Below, in pieces: positions 54,659-62,964 of a stretch of DNA of 64,000 bases. A program made the translations under genes and the position numbers. The stretch is taken from contig CBDAQK010000001.1 in NCBI GenBank assembly GCA_965199005.1, forward strand, positions 1 to 64,000. The letters run 5' to 3'. The first letter of the stretch is position 1; each line of letters opens with the position of its first letter. The DNA comes from LMUY01 sp965199005 (GTDB lineage Bacteria > Pseudomonadota > Alphaproteobacteria > Acetobacterales > Acetobacteraceae). The notes below the pieces were generated by a model. It saw nothing but the letters and a program-made list of their open reading frames with translations, searched no databases and had not been told where the DNA came from.

Positions 54659-55314
54659 GCGAGGACCTTTGCGCTGGCGCCGGAAATCGTGCCCAGCTTC
54701 TCGCCCTTCGCAACACGGTCCTGGGTGACCAGGCCGCGCGCCTGGGTTTCGATGGCGCGCCGCGCCTCGGCCTCGGCCTCATGCGGGGGCAGCACCAGGA
54801 CGCCGGTATCGTCGCACAGCACCGCGTCGCCGGGCATGACGACGACGCCGCCGATGCTGACCGGCATATTGATTCGCCCGCCCAGATCGTAGATCCGGGT
54901 GGTGATCGGCGCCATACCGCGCGCCCACATGGGGAAGGCCGATGCCTCGATCTCCTCGAGGTCGGTGCACGGGCCGTCGACCACACCGGCCACGGCACCG
55001 CTCGCCTTTGCCGCAACCGTGACGCCGCCGCCCCAGCAGGCGTGGCGGTCATCACCCAGCCGATCCACCACCAGCACGTCACCCGGGCGCAACAGACCAA
55101 GCACGTGGTGCAGGGCGGTGGAATCCGGGCCGGGGATCGCGACCGTAATGGCGGTGCCCGCCACCCGTTTTTTGCGCAGCAACGGCTGGATGCGGCGGTC
55201 GCAGAAGCCCCAATGGCGCCAATGTCCCACGGTGGCCGTCTCCGTCTGCTCCAGCAGGGCGACGACTTCGCGGCTAATCTGGTCTGGGGTGGCGCCGATC
55301 TCGTATTTGGGCAT
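54655..55314 (-). CDS. RraA-like / 4-hydroxy-4-methyl-2-oxoglutarate aldolase family protein
   Basis: This 219-residue protein has the RraA/HMG-aldolase fold: VAGTAITVAIPGPDS, LRPGDVLVVDRLGDDRHACWGG and GVVVMPGDAVLCDDTGVLVLP. Where the aldolases have the catalytic Arg-Asp (VRD), this one has CTDLEEI, so the Arg is replaced by Thr. It may therefore be a non-aldolase member. It was often annotated as dimethylmenaquinone methyltransferase, which is a misnomer. ATG 55314 has AAGGAGA upstream and is preferred over 55356. It heads the Pot-like operon and is divergent from the Rieske gene. Confidence 0.82.
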   Translation of the reverse strand: MPKYEIGATPDQISREVVALLEQTETATVGHWRHWGFCDRRIQPLLRKKRVAGTAITVAIPGPDSTALHHVLGLLRPGDVLVVDRLGDDRHACWGGGVTVAAKASGAVAGVVDGPCTDLEEIEASAFPMWARGMAPITTRIYDLGGRINMPVSIGGVVVMPGDAVLCDDTGVLVLPPHEAEAEARRAIETQARGLVTQDRVAKGEKLGTISGASAKVLA

Positions 55315-55475
55315 GGAGTCTCCTTGTGGCCGGCGATGATGCGTCTCGGGGTACATTGCCCCGATCCTTGCGAATACCGTACCATACCCGGTTCGATCAC
55401 ATCAGACAGCCCGTCGGCGCCTCAGGGGGCGGTGGCGCAAAATGACTGGCCAGCCCTGTGGAGGCGCAATACTGA

Positions 55476-55489
55476 TGTCCGAGCGGACA
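55476..55489. promoter_or_regulatory. Palindrome in the RraA/Rieske divergent region
   Basis: TGTCCGAGCGGACA is a perfect inverted repeat (TGTCCG and CGGACA around AG). It lies 35 bp before the Rieske gene and 162 bp from the RraA-like gene. The size and place fit an operator for both operons, but no regulator gene is adjacent. Confidence 0.45.
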
Positions 55490-55524
55490 GATGTTCGTTC
55501 GATTGACAGCAGGGAGCCCGTCAG

Positions 55525-56865
55525 ATGCTCACAGCCGAACGCAATGACCTGATCACCCGATCCGGCCCCGGCACCCCGCTTGGCGCATTCATGCGGCAGT
55601 ACTGGCAGCCAGCCGCCTTGGTGGACGAGTTGGAGGGCCCACGCCCGGTGCGCCGGGTAACGCTGCTGGGGGAGGAGTTGGTCCTGTTCCGCGACGAGGC
55701 CGGGCAGTACGGGCTGCTGGACCGGCATTGCGCGCACCGCGGCGCAGATTTGTCGTTCGGCCGGCCGGAGGATGGCGGGTTGCGCTGTCCCTTCCATGGC
55801 TGGCTATTTGCCGCGGATGGGGCCTGCCTGGAGCAACCGGCCGAGCCCGAAGGCAGCCAATTTTGCCACTCCATCCGCCAAACCTCGTATCGCTGCCAGG
55901 TCGCGAACGGCATCGTGTTTGCGTATCTCGGCCAGGGGGAGCCGCCCGCCTTGCCCGGCTTCGACTGCTTCACCGCGCCGGCGGAGTACACCTTCGCCTT
56001 CAAGGGATTGATGGAGTGCAACTGGCTGCAGGCGCTGGAGGTTGGCATCGACCCGGCGCATGCCTCCTTCCTGCATCGTTTCTTCGAGGATGCCAGCACC
56101 GGCGATTCGTACGGCAAGCAATTCCGCGGTGCCACCATGGGCGCCGACATGCCGATGACCAAGGTCCTCCGCGAGTATAGCCGCCCGCAGATCGAGGTGG
56201 AGACGACCGAGTATGGGATGCGGATTGCCGCCTTGCGCCAGTTGAACGAAAAGGAGATGCATATCCGCATCACCAACATGGCTTTCCCGCACGCCTTCGT
56301 CATTCCGATGAGCAAGGAGATGACGATCACCCAATGGCACGTGCCGGTGGATGACAAGCATTGCTATTGGTACGCGATCTTTACCAGCTTCACGACGCCC
56401 GTCGACAAAGCGCAGATGCGGCAGCAACGGCTGGCCCTGTATGAACTGCCCGACTACATCCCGCGCACCAACCGGCTGAACGATTACGGGTTCGACCCGC
56501 ATGAGCAGGCGCACAGCACCTATACCGGCATGGGCGACGACATCAACGTGCACGACCAATGGGCGGTAGAGTCCATGGGCGCCATCCAGGATCGGACAAA
56601 GGAACATCTCGGCGCAAGCGACAAGGCGATCGCGGCCTATCGCCGGCTGTTGGTGCGCGCGATCCGCGACGTGGCGGAGGGCCGCAAGCCTTTGCTGGCG
56701 CTGCCGGCGGAACAGGCCAGCCGCATCCGCGGCCCGGCCTCGATCGACGCGATCGGGCCGGTCGAGGGCTGGCAGGAGTTCTGGCGGGAGCAGGATCGCC
56801 GCCGGCGGGATGCGTCTCCCTGGGATGCGACCCTGGGGACCGCGGCACTCGCAGCCGTCGCCTGA
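55525..56865 (+). CDS. Rieske 2Fe-2S oxygenase, large (alpha) subunit type
   Basis: This 446-residue protein is a ring-hydroxylating or N-/O-demethylating Rieske oxygenase. The Rieske cluster ligands are C69xH71 (CAHRG) and C88xxH91 (CPFHGW). The mononuclear iron site includes His179 and His184 in ALEVGIDPAHASFLHR. The closest named relatives are the phthalate dioxygenase-type oxygenases, where a separate reductase delivers electrons; no reductase gene is in the window. ATG 55525 has GGGAG upstream. The glutamine-synthetase-like gene follows 4 nt after its stop. Confidence 0.9.
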   Translation: MLTAERNDLITRSGPGTPLGAFMRQYWQPAALVDELEGPRPVRRVTLLGEELVLFRDEAGQYGLLDRHCAHRGADLSFGRPEDGGLRCPFHGWLFAADGACLEQPAEPEGSQFCHSIRQTSYRCQVANGIVFAYLGQGEPPALPGFDCFTAPAEYTFAFKGLMECNWLQALEVGIDPAHASFLHRFFEDASTGDSYGKQFRGATMGADMPMTKVLREYSRPQIEVETTEYGMRIAALRQLNEKEMHIRITNMAFPHAFVIPMSKEMTITQWHVPVDDKHCYWYAIFTSFTTPVDKAQMRQQRLALYELPDYIPRTNRLNDYGFDPHEQAHSTYTGMGDDINVHDQWAVESMGAIQDRTKEHLGASDKAIAAYRRLLVRAIRDVAEGRKPLLALPAEQASRIRGPASIDAIGPVEGWQEFWREQDRRRRDASPWDATLGTAALAAVA

Positions 56866-56869
56866 CCCG

Positions 56870-58279
56870 ATGGACAGCTTCGCCCATCGCCACGCCGCCT
56901 GGACGCCGGAGCAGCACGACGCCGCCGAGTCCGTGGCGGCCCGGATCACCGAGTTGGGCGTGGTGCGGCTGGCCTTCGTCGACGCGCATGGGGTGTTGCG
57001 CGGCAAGACGCTGGTGGCGGAGGAAGCGATCCGTGTGCTGCGGGAGGGGGCGAACGCCACCACGACGCTGCTGATGAAGGATTTGTCGGGCAAGACCGCC
57101 TTCCCCGTCTTCACCGCCGATGGCGGGTTTGGGATATCGGCGCTGCGCGGTGCCGCGGACATGGTGATGCTGCCCGACCCGCTCAGTTTCCGCGTGCTGC
57201 CCTGGGCGCCGCATAGCGGATGGCTGCTGTGTGATTTGTATCTGCCCGACGGCACACCGATGCCGCTTTCCACACGGGCGCTGCTGCGCGGGCAAGTGGA
57301 GCGTCTGGCAGAGCGCGGGCTGGAGTTCTTCGCGGGCATCGAGATCGAGTGCCACGTCCTCAGGGCCGGCGAACCACAGCCGGACGGGCAGCCTGGAACG
57401 CGGCATTTGCTGAACCCTGGCTACCAATATCTTACCGAACTGCGCTACGACGAGCTCGATCCGCTGATGGAACGCCTGCGCGCAGCCTTGCAAGGGCTCG
57501 GGCTGGCGCTGCGTACGATGGAGGTCGAATTCGGGCCGAGCCAGATCGAGCTGACCTTCGGGCCGTCCGCCGGGTTGAGCCCAGCCGACCAGATGATCCT
57601 CATCCGCTCGGCCGTGAAGCAGACCTGCCGCCGGCACGGGGCGGTCGCCAGCTTCATGTCCCGCCCGCGCCTGCCCAACGTGGTATCCAGCGGGTGGCAT
57701 TTGCACCAATCCCTACGCGACCAGACGGGATCGAACGTCTTCGCCAGCAACACGCCCACCCTGCCGTTGAGCCAGTTAGGCATGGCCTATCTCGCTGGTA
57801 TCCTGGCGCATGCGAGGGCGGCCTGTGCGTTCACCACGCCGACGATCAATGGCTACAAGCGCTACCGCCCCTATACCAATGCGCCGACGCGGGCGACATG
57901 GGCCTGCGATAACAGAGGCGTCATGGTGCGCGTGCTCGGCCGCACCGGTGACCCGGCGACGCGGCTGGAAAACCGCGCCGGGGAGCCCGGGGCCAACCCC
58001 TATTTGGCCATGGCGGCGCAGATCGCGTCCGGGCTGGACGGGATCGGCCGTGGCCTTGAGCCCGGTGCCGCCGCCGATGCGCCCTATGAGGGCGATGCCG
58101 CTTTGCTGCCGCGCAGCCTGATGGAGGCCATCCAGGCGCTGCGCGACGATGCCTGCTTCGGCGCGGCATTCGGACCGTTCTTCATCGACTATTTCTGCCG
58201 GTTGAAACAGGGGGAAATCGATCGCTTCCTCGCCGAGGTCACGGAGTGGGAGCAGGCCGAGTATTTCGAGCTACTTTAA
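56870..58279 (+). CDS. Glutamine synthetase-like gamma-glutamyl ligase
   Basis: This 469-residue protein has the GS fold of the GlnA-like group: FAGIEIECHVL with the metal-binding Glu residues, EVEFGPSQIELTF, WHLHQSL with the conserved His, and ATRLENRAGEPGANPYLAMAA. Members of this branch glutamylate amines instead of ammonia (PuuA for putrescine, the GS-like enzyme of aniline degradation). ATG 56870 is chosen because in-frame residues before it overlap the oxygenase gene. Translation is close-coupled to the Rieske oxygenase, so the pair may act on one amine. Confidence 0.87.
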   Translation: MDSFAHRHAAWTPEQHDAAESVAARITELGVVRLAFVDAHGVLRGKTLVAEEAIRVLREGANATTTLLMKDLSGKTAFPVFTADGGFGISALRGAADMVMLPDPLSFRVLPWAPHSGWLLCDLYLPDGTPMPLSTRALLRGQVERLAERGLEFFAGIEIECHVLRAGEPQPDGQPGTRHLLNPGYQYLTELRYDELDPLMERLRAALQGLGLALRTMEVEFGPSQIELTFGPSAGLSPADQMILIRSAVKQTCRRHGAVASFMSRPRLPNVVSSGWHLHQSLRDQTGSNVFASNTPTLPLSQLGMAYLAGILAHARAACAFTTPTINGYKRYRPYTNAPTRATWACDNRGVMVRVLGRTGDPATRLENRAGEPGANPYLAMAAQIASGLDGIGRGLEPGAAADAPYEGDAALLPRSLMEAIQALRDDACFGAAFGPFFIDYFCRLKQGEIDRFLAEVTEWEQAEYFELL

Positions 58280-58303
58280 CCACATAATGAGGAGACTGCC
58301 CGT

Positions 58304-59503
58304 ATGCCGCGCCTACACACGCTGGTGCTTGCCGCCTGCCTAGCCGCCCCACTCGCTCACGCGCAAATTCCCGGCAATAAAGTCAAGATCGGCGTGCTGT
58401 CGGATATGAGCGGCCCCTTCTCGGACCAGGTCGGCGCCGGGTCGGTGGCCGCGGCCAATTTGGCGGCGCAGGATTTTGCGCCGGAAAGCGGCGGGTTGCA
58501 GGTGGAGATCATCTCCGCCGACCATCAGAACAAGCCGGATGTCGGCTCCGGCATCGCGCGGCGCTGGTTCGACACGGAGGGTGTCGACGCGATCGTGGAC
58601 TTGCCCAATTCGGGCGTTGCCTTGGCGGTGGCGGGCGTCGGGGCTGAGCGCCACCGTGCCGTCCTCGCCTCCAGCGCCATGACGTCAGACATGACGGGCA
58701 AGTCCTGCCAGCCGACGACCGTCCAATGGGTTAGCGACACCTGGGCGCAGGGCAAGAGCACGGCCGCCGGGCTGGTGCCGCAGGGGTTGAATGTCTGGTA
58801 TTTCTTTACCGTCAACTACGCGCTCGGCCAGGCGCTGGAGGCGGATGCGACCTCGGCGCTGAAGGCGCTGGGCGGCAAGGTGGCGGGATCGAGCCGTGAC
58901 CCGCTGGGCACCACGGATTTCGCCGGTCCGCTGCTGCAGGCACAAAGCTCCGGGGCCAATGTGCTGGCACTGGCGAGCACGGGGGCCGACCTGGTCAACG
59001 CACTGAAGCAGGCGTCGGAATTTGGACTGAAGGGGCAGCTCACCCCGGCTGCCTTGTTCATCCAGCTCTCGGATGTGGATTCGATCGGGCTGCAAATCGC
59101 GCAGGGCCTGCAACTGGTCACCGGGTTCTATTGGGATTTGAACGATAGCACGCGGGCCTGGAGCAAGCGGTTTGCCGCGGTGCGTGATGGGCGGATGCCG
59201 ACCGAGGACCAGGCGGGCGTCTACTCCACGACGCTGGCCTATTTGCGGGCCGTGCGGGACAGCAAGACGATCGAGGGGGAGAAGGTGTTGCAGGCGATGG
59301 AGAAGGCCCCGATCGACGACACATTGTTCGGCACCGTCAGCATCCGCGCCGATGGCAGGGCGGTGCATGACATGTACCGGTTCCAGGTGAAAACGCCGGC
59401 CGAGAGCCATTCGCGCTACGACGACTACAAGCTGCTGGCCAAGATTAACGGCGCCGACGCGTTCCGGCCGCTGAAGGAGGGGGGCTGCAGCTTCATCAAG
59501 TAG
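58304..59503 (+). CDS. Branched-chain amino acid-type substrate-binding protein
   Basis: This 399-residue periplasmic protein has a signal peptide (LVLAACLAAPLAHAQ) and a type-I binding fold (VKIGVLSDMSGPFSDQVGAG, AVLASSAMTSDMTGK, WYFFTVNYALGQALEADA). No Liv permease or ATPase adjoins it, and the ligand is unknown. It lies 24 nt after the GS-like gene on the same strand, so it is probably cotranscribed. It might use the Liv system at 42652-46054 or one outside the window. Confidence 0.87.
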   Translation: MPRLHTLVLAACLAAPLAHAQIPGNKVKIGVLSDMSGPFSDQVGAGSVAAANLAAQDFAPESGGLQVEIISADHQNKPDVGSGIARRWFDTEGVDAIVDLPNSGVALAVAGVGAERHRAVLASSAMTSDMTGKSCQPTTVQWVSDTWAQGKSTAAGLVPQGLNVWYFFTVNYALGQALEADATSALKALGGKVAGSSRDPLGTTDFAGPLLQAQSSGANVLALASTGADLVNALKQASEFGLKGQLTPAALFIQLSDVDSIGLQIAQGLQLVTGFYWDLNDSTRAWSKRFAAVRDGRMPTEDQAGVYSTTLAYLRAVRDSKTIEGEKVLQAMEKAPIDDTLFGTVSIRADGRAVHDMYRFQVKTPAESHSRYDDYKLLAKINGADAFRPLKEGGCSFIK

Positions 59504-59514
59504 GCGCGGCCACC

Positions 59515-59611
59515 GTAGGGTGCAATCCGCTTGGGGACTGCACCTGTCCCCCGTGACACGCCGGCTCGCCTGGCGGCGTGGCGCAATGCTTCAACGCGCA
59601 GTGCACCCTAC
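59515..59611. repeat. 97-bp element with 10-bp terminal inverted repeats
   Basis: GTAGGGTGCA (59515-59524) is the exact reverse complement of TGCACCCTAC (59602-59611). The interior is GC-rich and can fold further (GCCGGC, GGCGGC segments). The element sits between the binding-protein and aminotransferase genes. Its ends match the CCACCCTAC tails of hairpins at 18680 and 37954, which suggests one family of intergenic repeats, possibly mobilised. Confidence 0.6.
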
Positions 59612-59653
59612 AAAGTGCTACCGTGCCGCGTGACCCGGCCGAAGGAGAAACCA

Positions 59654-61063
59654 ATGCCGACGCTTCCGAACTCGATGGCTGCCCGCGACATCGCGTCGCT
59701 CGTGCATCCCTACACGAACCTGGACCAACATCCGGACAAGGGGCCGATGATCATCACCCGGGGCGAAGGCGTCTATGTCTACGACGACACCGGCAAGCGT
59801 TATTTGGAAGGCATGGCCAGCCTGTGGTGCGCGTCGCTGGGGTTCAGCGAGGCGCGGCTGGTGCAGGCGGCGACGCGGCAGATGGAGCAACTACCGACCT
59901 ACCACATCTTCAACGGCCGCGGGAACGAACCGAGCATCGAACTGGCGGAGGCGCTGCTGCGCATCGTGCCCGCCGGTCTGGAGAAGGTGCTGTTCGCCAA
60001 TTCGGGATCGGAGGCGAACGACCAGGCGGCCAAATTGGTTTGGTACTATCACAACGCCATCGGCAAGCCGCGCAAGAAGAAGATCATCGCCCGGATCCGC
60101 GGCTATCACGGCGTCACCATCTACGCCGCCAGCATGACGGGGCAGGTCGGCAACCACACCGATTGGGATTTGCCGCTGGGCGGCGTGTTGCGCACCGACT
60201 GCCCCAGCCACTACCTGTACGGCCACCCGGGCGAGAGCGAGTCCGCGTTTGTCGAGCGCATCACCGGCAATTTGGAAAGCCTGATCCTGCGGGAGGGGCC
60301 GGAGACGATCGGGGCGTTCATCGCCGAGCCGGTGAATGGCGGCGGCGGCGTGATCGTGCCGCCACCGGGCTATTTCACCAAGGTGCAGGAAATCCTGAAG
60401 CGATACGGCATCCTGATGATCGCCGACGAGGTGATCTGCGGCTTCGGGCGCACCGGCCAGATGTTCGGCTGCGACACGTTCGGGATCAAGCCCGACATCA
60501 TGACCGTCGCGAAGGCGCTCTCGGCGGCCTACATGCCCATCTCGGCCACGGTGATCAGCGGCCAGATCAATGACGCGTTGATGGCGCAGAGCCGCAAGCT
60601 GGGCAATTTCGGCCACGGCTTCACCTACGCCGGGCACCCGGTGGCATCCGCCGTTGCGCTGGAAACGCTGCGCATCTACGAGGAGCGGGACATCGTGTCC
60701 GTGGTGCAGGCCGTGGCACCGCACTTTCAGGCACGGCTGCGGGCATTGGCGGACCATCCCCTGGTGGGCGAAGCACGCGGCGTGGGATTGCTGGGCGCGT
60801 TGCAAATCGTCGCGGACAAGGCCACCAAGGCGCCGCTGCCCCCCGCGGAGGGGATCGGCGCCTTGATCGGCGCTTTTGCACAGGAAAACGGGTTGATCCT
60901 GCGCGCGACGCCGGAAGGCGTGTTCATGTGCCCGCCCCTGATCATCAGCAAGGCTGAGGTGGACGAACTATTCGACGGCGTGCACGCGGCGCTCGACCAC
61001 GGCCTGGCGGAGGCGCAGCGCCGTGGCCTGCTGGCGTCCGATCAGCGCCACGCGGCTGAGTGA
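59654..61063 (+). CDS. Class III (omega) aminotransferase
   Basis: This 469-residue PLP enzyme has the omega-amino acid:pyruvate or amine aminotransferase pattern: FANSGSEANDQAAKLVWYY (cofactor phosphate loop), AEPVNGGGGVIVPPPGYF, Asp258 in MIADEVICGFGRTG and PLP Lys287 in TVAKALSAAYMPIS. It could deaminate a terminal amine such as a polyamine or its glutamylated form. ATG 59654 is preceded by GAAGGAG, a strong ribosome binding site. It is close to the GS-like ligase and PotABCD-like importer. Confidence 0.92.
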   Translation: MPTLPNSMAARDIASLVHPYTNLDQHPDKGPMIITRGEGVYVYDDTGKRYLEGMASLWCASLGFSEARLVQAATRQMEQLPTYHIFNGRGNEPSIELAEALLRIVPAGLEKVLFANSGSEANDQAAKLVWYYHNAIGKPRKKKIIARIRGYHGVTIYAASMTGQVGNHTDWDLPLGGVLRTDCPSHYLYGHPGESESAFVERITGNLESLILREGPETIGAFIAEPVNGGGGVIVPPPGYFTKVQEILKRYGILMIADEVICGFGRTGQMFGCDTFGIKPDIMTVAKALSAAYMPISATVISGQINDALMAQSRKLGNFGHGFTYAGHPVASAVALETLRIYEERDIVSVVQAVAPHFQARLRALADHPLVGEARGVGLLGALQIVADKATKAPLPPAEGIGALIGAFAQENGLILRATPEGVFMCPPLIISKAEVDELFDGVHAALDHGLAEAQRRGLLASDQRHAAE

Positions 61064-61117
61064 GCGAACTGCGCCACCATGCGTCATTTTCTGGAACGTA
61101 GCCCCGGGGTAGAAACG

Positions 61118-62620
61118 ATGCGGCGCTGGCTTGCACTGCTTTTGACGGGTTTGGTATTGGCCGGGGGCGCCCATGCGCAGACCCTCCGGATCGGGATCGC
61201 GAGCGACCCGGATGCGCTGGATCCGACGGTGTCGCGCTCGGTGGCGGGGCGGCAGGTGTTTGCCGCCATGTGCGACAAATTGGTGGATATCGATGCCAAG
61301 CTGACGGTGGTGCCGCAATTGGCGACGGCCTGGCACTGGGCAGACGCCGACAAGACGCTAGTGCTGACGCTTCGCCCCGGCGTGCATTTCCATGACGGCT
61401 CGGTGATGGATGCCACCGCCGTCGTCGCCTCGTTGCAGCGGCATCTGAACTTGCCACAATCCACCCGCAAGGCGGAAATGGGGCCGGTCGACTCGGTCGA
61501 GGCATCCGGGCCGCTGGAGGTCCGCATCCATCTCGCCCGCCCGTTCGCCCCGTTGCTGGCCGCGCTGTCGGACCGTGCGGGCATGATCATGTCCACCAAG
61601 GCCGCTGCCTTGGGGCCAACGGAGTTTGCCGCCGCGCCGGTCTGCGCCGGACCGTTCAAATTCGTCCGCCGCATCGCGCAGGACCGCATCGAGCTGGAAC
61701 GGTTTGCTGATTACTGGGACGCCGGGTCGATCCATTTCGACCGGGTGACCTATATGCCTGTGCCTGATGCAACCGTGCGCGTGGTGAATTTGCGGGGCGG
61801 GGCGCTGGACTTGATCGAATCGGTCGCGCCGACCGACATTGCGGCGCTGAAGGCTGATAAACGGCTCCAAGTGCTGACGGGGCCGAGCCTGTCCTCCTAC
61901 TACATTGCCGTCAACGTTGCGGACGGGCCCCGCGCCAACAGCCCGATCGGGCAGAATGCGGCGGTGCGTGAGGCGCTGGATCTCGCGATCGACCGTCAGG
62001 CGCTGGTGAACGTGGCGTTCGACGGGCTGTTCATCCCGGGCAACCAGTCGGTCCCGCCGGGCAGCCCCTTCTACGTGAGCGCCTTCCCAGTGCCCGGCCG
62101 GGATGTCGATCGGGCAAAGGCCGTGTTGAAGGCGGCCGGGTTGGACCGGGTCAAGGTGCAGATGTCGATCCCCAACATCTCCGAGTATCGTCAAGCCGGG
62201 GAGGTGATCCAGGCGATGGCCGCCGATGCGGGGATCGATATCTCGCTTACCACGGTCGAGACGGCGACGCTGCTGGCGCAATGGACGGGTGGGGATTTCG
62301 AGTCGCTGCTGATCCAATGGAGCGGGCGGACTGATGTCGATGCCAATTTGTATAATTTCAACGCCTGCGGGATGGCGTTGAATGGCGGGCATTACTGCAA
62401 CCCGAAGCTGGACGAGGCGCTGAATGCCGCCCGGTCCACCACGGATATGGCGCAGCGTATGGTGGACTACACCGCGGCGGCGGCGATCTACTTGAAGGAC
62501 CGGCCCTATATCTATCTTTGGCATCCGGTGCTGGTGTTTGGCGCCAACGCCAAGCTGACCGGGTTGCGCGTGGTGCCTGACAGCCTCATCCGGCTGCAAG
62601 GGCTACAGCTGCAGCCTTGA
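61118..62620 (+). CDS. ABC transporter substrate-binding protein, family 5
   Basis: This 500-residue binding protein has a signal peptide (LALLLTGLVLAGGAHAQ) and the family-5 body (IASDPDALDPTVSRS, VVPQLATAWHWADADKTLVLTLRPGVHFHDGS, NSPIGQNAAVREALDLAIDRQALVNVAF). ATG 61118 begins the natural signal; ATG 61079 would add 13 residues without a ribosome binding site. No permease lies nearby. Its ligand may be a compound of the amine-catabolism island. Confidence 0.88.
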   Translation: MRRWLALLLTGLVLAGGAHAQTLRIGIASDPDALDPTVSRSVAGRQVFAAMCDKLVDIDAKLTVVPQLATAWHWADADKTLVLTLRPGVHFHDGSVMDATAVVASLQRHLNLPQSTRKAEMGPVDSVEASGPLEVRIHLARPFAPLLAALSDRAGMIMSTKAAALGPTEFAAAPVCAGPFKFVRRIAQDRIELERFADYWDAGSIHFDRVTYMPVPDATVRVVNLRGGALDLIESVAPTDIAALKADKRLQVLTGPSLSSYYIAVNVADGPRANSPIGQNAAVREALDLAIDRQALVNVAFDGLFIPGNQSVPPGSPFYVSAFPVPGRDVDRAKAVLKAAGLDRVKVQMSIPNISEYRQAGEVIQAMAADAGIDISLTTVETATLLAQWTGGDFESLLIQWSGRTDVDANLYNFNACGMALNGGHYCNPKLDEALNAARSTTDMAQRMVDYTAAAAIYLKDRPYIYLWHPVLVFGANAKLTGLRVVPDSLIRLQGLQLQP

Positions 62621-62964
62621 CGCCACGGCGGCGGCAGGGGTTGCTGGCCTCCCCGGCCCGCAACCTCGTCTTCGGACTGGCCTATATGGCGGTGGTGATG
62701 GTCGTCGCCACCGGGTGTTACGTGGCTGCGGGATGGAGCCTCGGCGACGCGGTGTACATGGTCATCATCACGGTCTACACCGTGGGGTATGACGAGGTCC
62801 GCCCGATCAACACGCCGCTCTTGCGGGCGATCACCATCTCCAACATCATCCTGGGCTGCACGGGCGTTATCTTCCTCACGGGTGCGCTGGTTCAGTTCAT
62901 TACGCTGAATCAGATCAACCAGATGCTGGGCTTGAAACGCATGAACACCCAAATCGATAGGCTC
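62617..62964 (+). pseudogene. Truncated K+ channel gene interrupted by IS1595-type element
   Basis: The first ~116 residues form a two-transmembrane potassium channel subunit: helix 1 (FGLAYMAVVMVVATGCYVAAGW), pore loop with selectivity filter TVYTVGYDEVRPI, helix 2 (ITISNIILGCTGVIFLTGALVQFI) and the linker LNQINQMLGLKRMNTQIDRL. Complete relatives continue here into an RCK/TrkA-N regulatory domain. In this copy the reading runs into insertion-sequence DNA and stops at 63006 after about twelve foreign residues. The start is TTG 62617 in a TTGA overlap. The RCK domain may lie beyond the insertion on the right, outside the window. Such a channel without RCK could still be partly functional. Confidence 0.75.
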
